DNA of 9,123 nucleotides. It comes from Sedimenticola sp. (lineage in GTDB: Bacteria; Pseudomonadota; Gammaproteobacteria; Chromatiales; Chromatiaceae). A program made the translations under genes and the position numbers. The number at the start of each line of letters is the position of its first letter. Position 1 is the first letter of the stretch. The notes below the pieces were generated by a model. The model saw only the letters and a list, made by a program, of their open reading frames with translations. It was not told the origin of the DNA and ran no database searches. Shown piece by piece: positions 7,426-9,123 of this stretch. The stretch lies in the NCBI GenBank assembly GCA_030619405.1, contig JAUXBK010000100.1, positions 1 through 9,123 on the forward strand, given 5' to 3'.

Positions 7426-8550
7426 TCAGAGGCAGCTGAGCAGCCGTTCCCAGGCGGCAGTCAGTTTCTCCCTGGGCGTATAGAAGTGTGGGGAGAAACG
7501 GATACCACCACCCCGGGCGGCGCAGATCACACCCTGTGCCATCAGCTTTCGATAGACCGCGTCCGGGTCCGCATGATCCGGTCGAAAGGTGACGATACCG
7601 GAGCGGCGCGACGGTTCCGGACCCGACAGCAAGGTGACCCGGTCACGGTCCGACGCGATCAGCCCCAGGAGCAGATCCGTTGCCTGGATGATGCGCCGTT
7701 CGATGTTCGCCACCCCCACTTCCTCGATCAGGCTCAGGCTGGCGGAGAGGCCGTGGATACCGAGCATGTTGGGGCTGCCGCACTCGAAGCGGGTCCCGGT
7801 AGGGGAGGGTGACCAGTCAGGGTTGTCGAATTCACCTGGTTTCTCCACCATGTGCCAGCCATACTGATGCAGCCGCAGGGACTCCCTGATCGCCTGCCGG
7901 CTGTAGAAGAGGGCGATCCCCTCTGGGCCCAGCATCCACTTGTGGCCATCCGCTACCACGAAATCCGCCTGCACCGCCTGCACATCGAAGGGTAGGGCGC
8001 CGAGACTCTGGATAGCGTCGATACAGTAGAGTATCCCGTTCTCGTGACAGAACGCGCCGATGGTTTCCAGCTCGATGCGCAGACCTGAGGCGTACTGTAC
8101 CGAACTGGTGGAGAGCAGCCGGGTACGGTCATCGCAGCGGGCCAGCAGGGCGGCTTCCGGTGATTCACCGGCACCGATATTCACCAGCCGTGTCTCGACA
8201 CCAAGACGTGCCAGTGATTCCCATACGATCCGGTTGGAGGGAAACTCCTGGCGAAAGGTGACCAGATTGTCGCCGGGTCTCCAGTCGATACCGTAGGCGA
8301 TCACCGACAGCCCCTCTGAAGTGTTCTTCAACAGCGATATGTCCGTTACGGACGGTGCGTTGATCAGTCTTGCCAGCTGACCCCTGAGCCGGGTTTCAAC
8401 CTCCAGCCACCGTGGGTAGTGGGCGGCTCCCTGGTGGAGATTCTCCCGGGCAAACCGTTCGATAGCCCAGGTGGTACGCAATGGCCAGGGGGCGACAGCC
8501 GCATGATTGAGATAGATCAGGGATGGATCGAGGGGAAACTCTTCCTGCAT
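7426..8550 (-). CDS. PLP-dependent class V aminotransferase-fold enzyme (desulfurase-like, function unassigned)
   Basis: A 374-residue fold-type I PLP enzyme of the class V aminotransferase family (COG0520-like). It has the substrate/PLP-side YLNHAAVAPWP (13-23), the NTSEG motif (76-80), the cofactor-binding DAIQ (178-181) and the Schiff-base Lys204 in ADGHKWMLGPEG. Many relatives are automatically named cysteine desulfurase or selenocysteine lyase. However the C-terminal part reads GVICAARGGGIRFSPHFY, without the SufS-type loop with its HHC catalytic cysteine, so a SufS role is doubtful. I chose the ATG at 8550, matching the family start (EEFPLDPSLIYLNHAA) and lying downstream of a candidate promoter; ATG 8592 or TTG 8637 would add residues without family character. 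It is separated from the suf operon by the TPR gene. Substrate unknown. Confidence 0.88.
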   Translation of the reverse strand: MQEEFPLDPSLIYLNHAAVAPWPLRTTWAIERFARENLHQGAAHYPRWLEVETRLRGQLARLINAPSVTDISLLKNTSEGLSVIAYGIDWRPGDNLVTFRQEFPSNRIVWESLARLGVETRLVNIGAGESPEAALLARCDDRTRLLSTSSVQYASGLRIELETIGAFCHENGILYCIDAIQSLGALPFDVQAVQADFVVADGHKWMLGPEGIALFYSRQAIRESLRLHQYGWHMVEKPGEFDNPDWSPSPTGTRFECGSPNMLGIHGLSASLSLIEEVGVANIERRIIQATDLLLGLIASDRDRVTLLSGPEPSRRSGIVTFRPDHADPDAVYRKLMAQGVICAARGGGIRFSPHFYTPREKLTAAWERLLSCL

Positions 8551-8594
8551 GGTTTTTCTGACTCCGGTCAGGGGCTGCAGCCAGCTGAACATCG

Positions 8595-8625
8595 ATAATA
8601 AACCTGGCGAACTGGAATCTTGCAA
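8595..8625 (-). promoter_or_regulatory. candidate promoter of the class V aminotransferase gene
   Basis: On the minus strand TTGCAA (8620-8625, 4 of 6 to -35) is followed by TTTATT after 17 bp or TATTAT (8595-8600, 5 of 6 to -10) after 19 bp. A start about 7 bases further on would leave a leader of roughly 35 bases before the ATG at 8550, which supports that start over the upstream ones. Confidence 0.3.
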
Positions 8626-8859
8626 CAAGAGAGACAAAGATTATACCCGTTTGGCGATGGAACCTGGAGCTGTGCTTTCGACTATTTCGAGGCCAGATTC
8701 AGTGAACGCCCGGACCCTGGGGAGCGCGCCTATCTCAAAAGGCTGCCTACTTCATTTAATCTGCCCGATGAGGCGGTCGACCGGCTGATCGAGGTGGGGG
8801 GCCTGATTTTACGCAACAACCGTACCTTTCGTGAACTGTTAAAAACGCGTGAGATATGA
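8620..8859 (+). pseudogene. C-terminal remnant of a patatin-like phospholipase
   Basis: The only start available is a TTG at 8620 with no good ribosome binding site; the frame is closed by a TAA at 8599. The 79-residue reading has no internal Met. From about residue 24 it looks like the extreme C-terminus of bacterial patatin-like phospholipases: a FSERPDPGERAYLKRLPTSF segment followed by LPDEAVDRLIEVGG and a final helix. The catalytic parts of such enzymes (the GxSxG nucleophile elbow and the DGG/DGA motif) are absent, and nothing resembling them precedes it. I therefore call it a truncated fossil rather than a working gene. The family call is from memory of the C-terminal pattern. A genuine small protein of unknown function is the alternative. 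Confidence 0.5.
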
Positions 8860-8883
8860 CAGACTCACCCCGCCTTTAATCTT

Positions 8884-8912
8884 AAAGTCCGGATGTTAGC
8901 CACGGGCTTTCT
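8884..8912 (+). terminator. Possible hairpin terminator after the patatin remnant
   Basis: AAAGTCCG (8884-8891) can pair with CGGGCTTT (8903-8910) with one G-U wobble around an 11-base loop. The T-tract is short (TTTCTAT). Its position 25 bases after the remnant's stop is what a leftover terminator of the former gene would show. It also lies in the leader region of aqpZ. Confidence 0.3.
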
Positions 8913-8944
8913 ATCCATCTACTCATCACATAAGGAGAAGTTGA

Positions 8945-9123
8945 ATGTCTTTGACCAAACGTTCCGCCGCCGAATTCATCGGCACTTTCTGGCTGGTACT
9001 CGGCGGCTGCGGCAGTGCCGTCCTGGCGGCCGGGTTCCCGGAGGTAGGCATCGGCCTGCTGGGGGTATCCCTCGCATTCGGACTGACCGTGCTCACCATG
9101 GTCTACGCCATCGGCCACATCTC
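8945..9123 (+). CDS. aqpZ: Aquaporin Z, N-terminal part (cut by window end)
   Basis: AqpZ is the inner-membrane water channel of the MIP family. Only the first 59 residues are present. They cover the short cytosolic start (MSLTKRSAAEF), transmembrane helix 1 (IGTFWLVLGGCGSAVLAAGF), the loop FPEVGIGLLG and most of helix 2 (FGLTVLTMVYAIGHI). The stretch from GTFWLV to GLTVLTM is nearly the same as in E. coli AqpZ, which makes AqpZ far likelier than the glycerol facilitator GlpF. The first NPA motif should follow just beyond the window. The start is clear: AAGGAG at 8932-8937, seven bases before the ATG. The frame is intact to the last base. Confidence 0.95.
   Translation, partial: MSLTKRSAAEFIGTFWLVLGGCGSAVLAAGFPEVGIGLLGVSLAFGLTVLTMVYAIGHI

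Noticed and set aside
7426..8550. Calling this gene sufS
   Set aside because: The catalytic cysteine loop of SufS is missing and the gene is outside the suf operon on the far side of the TPR gene.
8551..8637. Upstream starts (ATG 8592, TTG 8637) for the class V enzyme
   Set aside because: The extra residues are not family-like and a candidate promoter lies in this stretch; the ATG at 8550 begins the conserved region.

Overview
The window looks like a chromosomal segment of a gammaproteobacterium of moderately high GC. MinC, MinD and MinE resemble E. coli-type proteins in length and motifs, and the SUF and AqpZ residues align easily with the E. coli ones. A Chromatiales-like or sulfur-oxidising relative is my guess from protein style only. 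No phage, CRISPR, tRNA or rRNA signal was seen. Most of the window is housekeeping DNA.

Layout. (1) Positions 1-254 hold no gene. They carry a striking 145-bp nested palindrome (42-186) whose two ends share a 21-bp inverted repeat, just upstream of minC. (2) Positions 255-2114, plus strand, are the septum-placement operon minC-minD-minE, followed by a weak hairpin/T-tract terminator (2155-2175). (3) Positions 2233-6953, minus strand, are a SUF iron-sulfur cluster operon read sufB-sufC-sufD-sufT-sufA-sufE, with ATGA stop/start overlaps at sufC/sufD and sufD/sufT and short gaps elsewhere. An IscR type 1-like palindrome lies over the likely sufB start site. No cysteine desulfurase gene (sufS) is in this operon. 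(4) Positions 7082-7396, plus strand, encode a small TPR protein divergent from sufB. (5) Positions 7426-8550, minus strand, encode a PLP-dependent class V aminotransferase-fold enzyme that looks like a desulfurase but lacks the desulfurase Cys loop. (6) Positions 8620-8859, plus strand, are a short reading frame that looks like the broken-off C-terminus of a patatin-like phospholipase. (7) From 8945 the aquaporin gene aqpZ begins and runs off the window end.

How the genes work together. MinCDE oscillates on the inner membrane to restrict FtsZ rings to mid-cell. SufBC2D is the ATP-driven scaffold on which Fe-S clusters are built, SufE delivers persulfide sulfur to it, SufA carries finished clusters and SufT helps cluster maturation. 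The missing sulfur donor must be encoded elsewhere, or the neighbouring class V enzyme would have to fill the role without the usual catalytic loop. No wholly new system is evident. The most interesting items are the nested palindrome and its possible contribution to the minC promoter, the IscR-like operator without an adjacent iscR, the SUF operon without sufS, and the patatin remnant.
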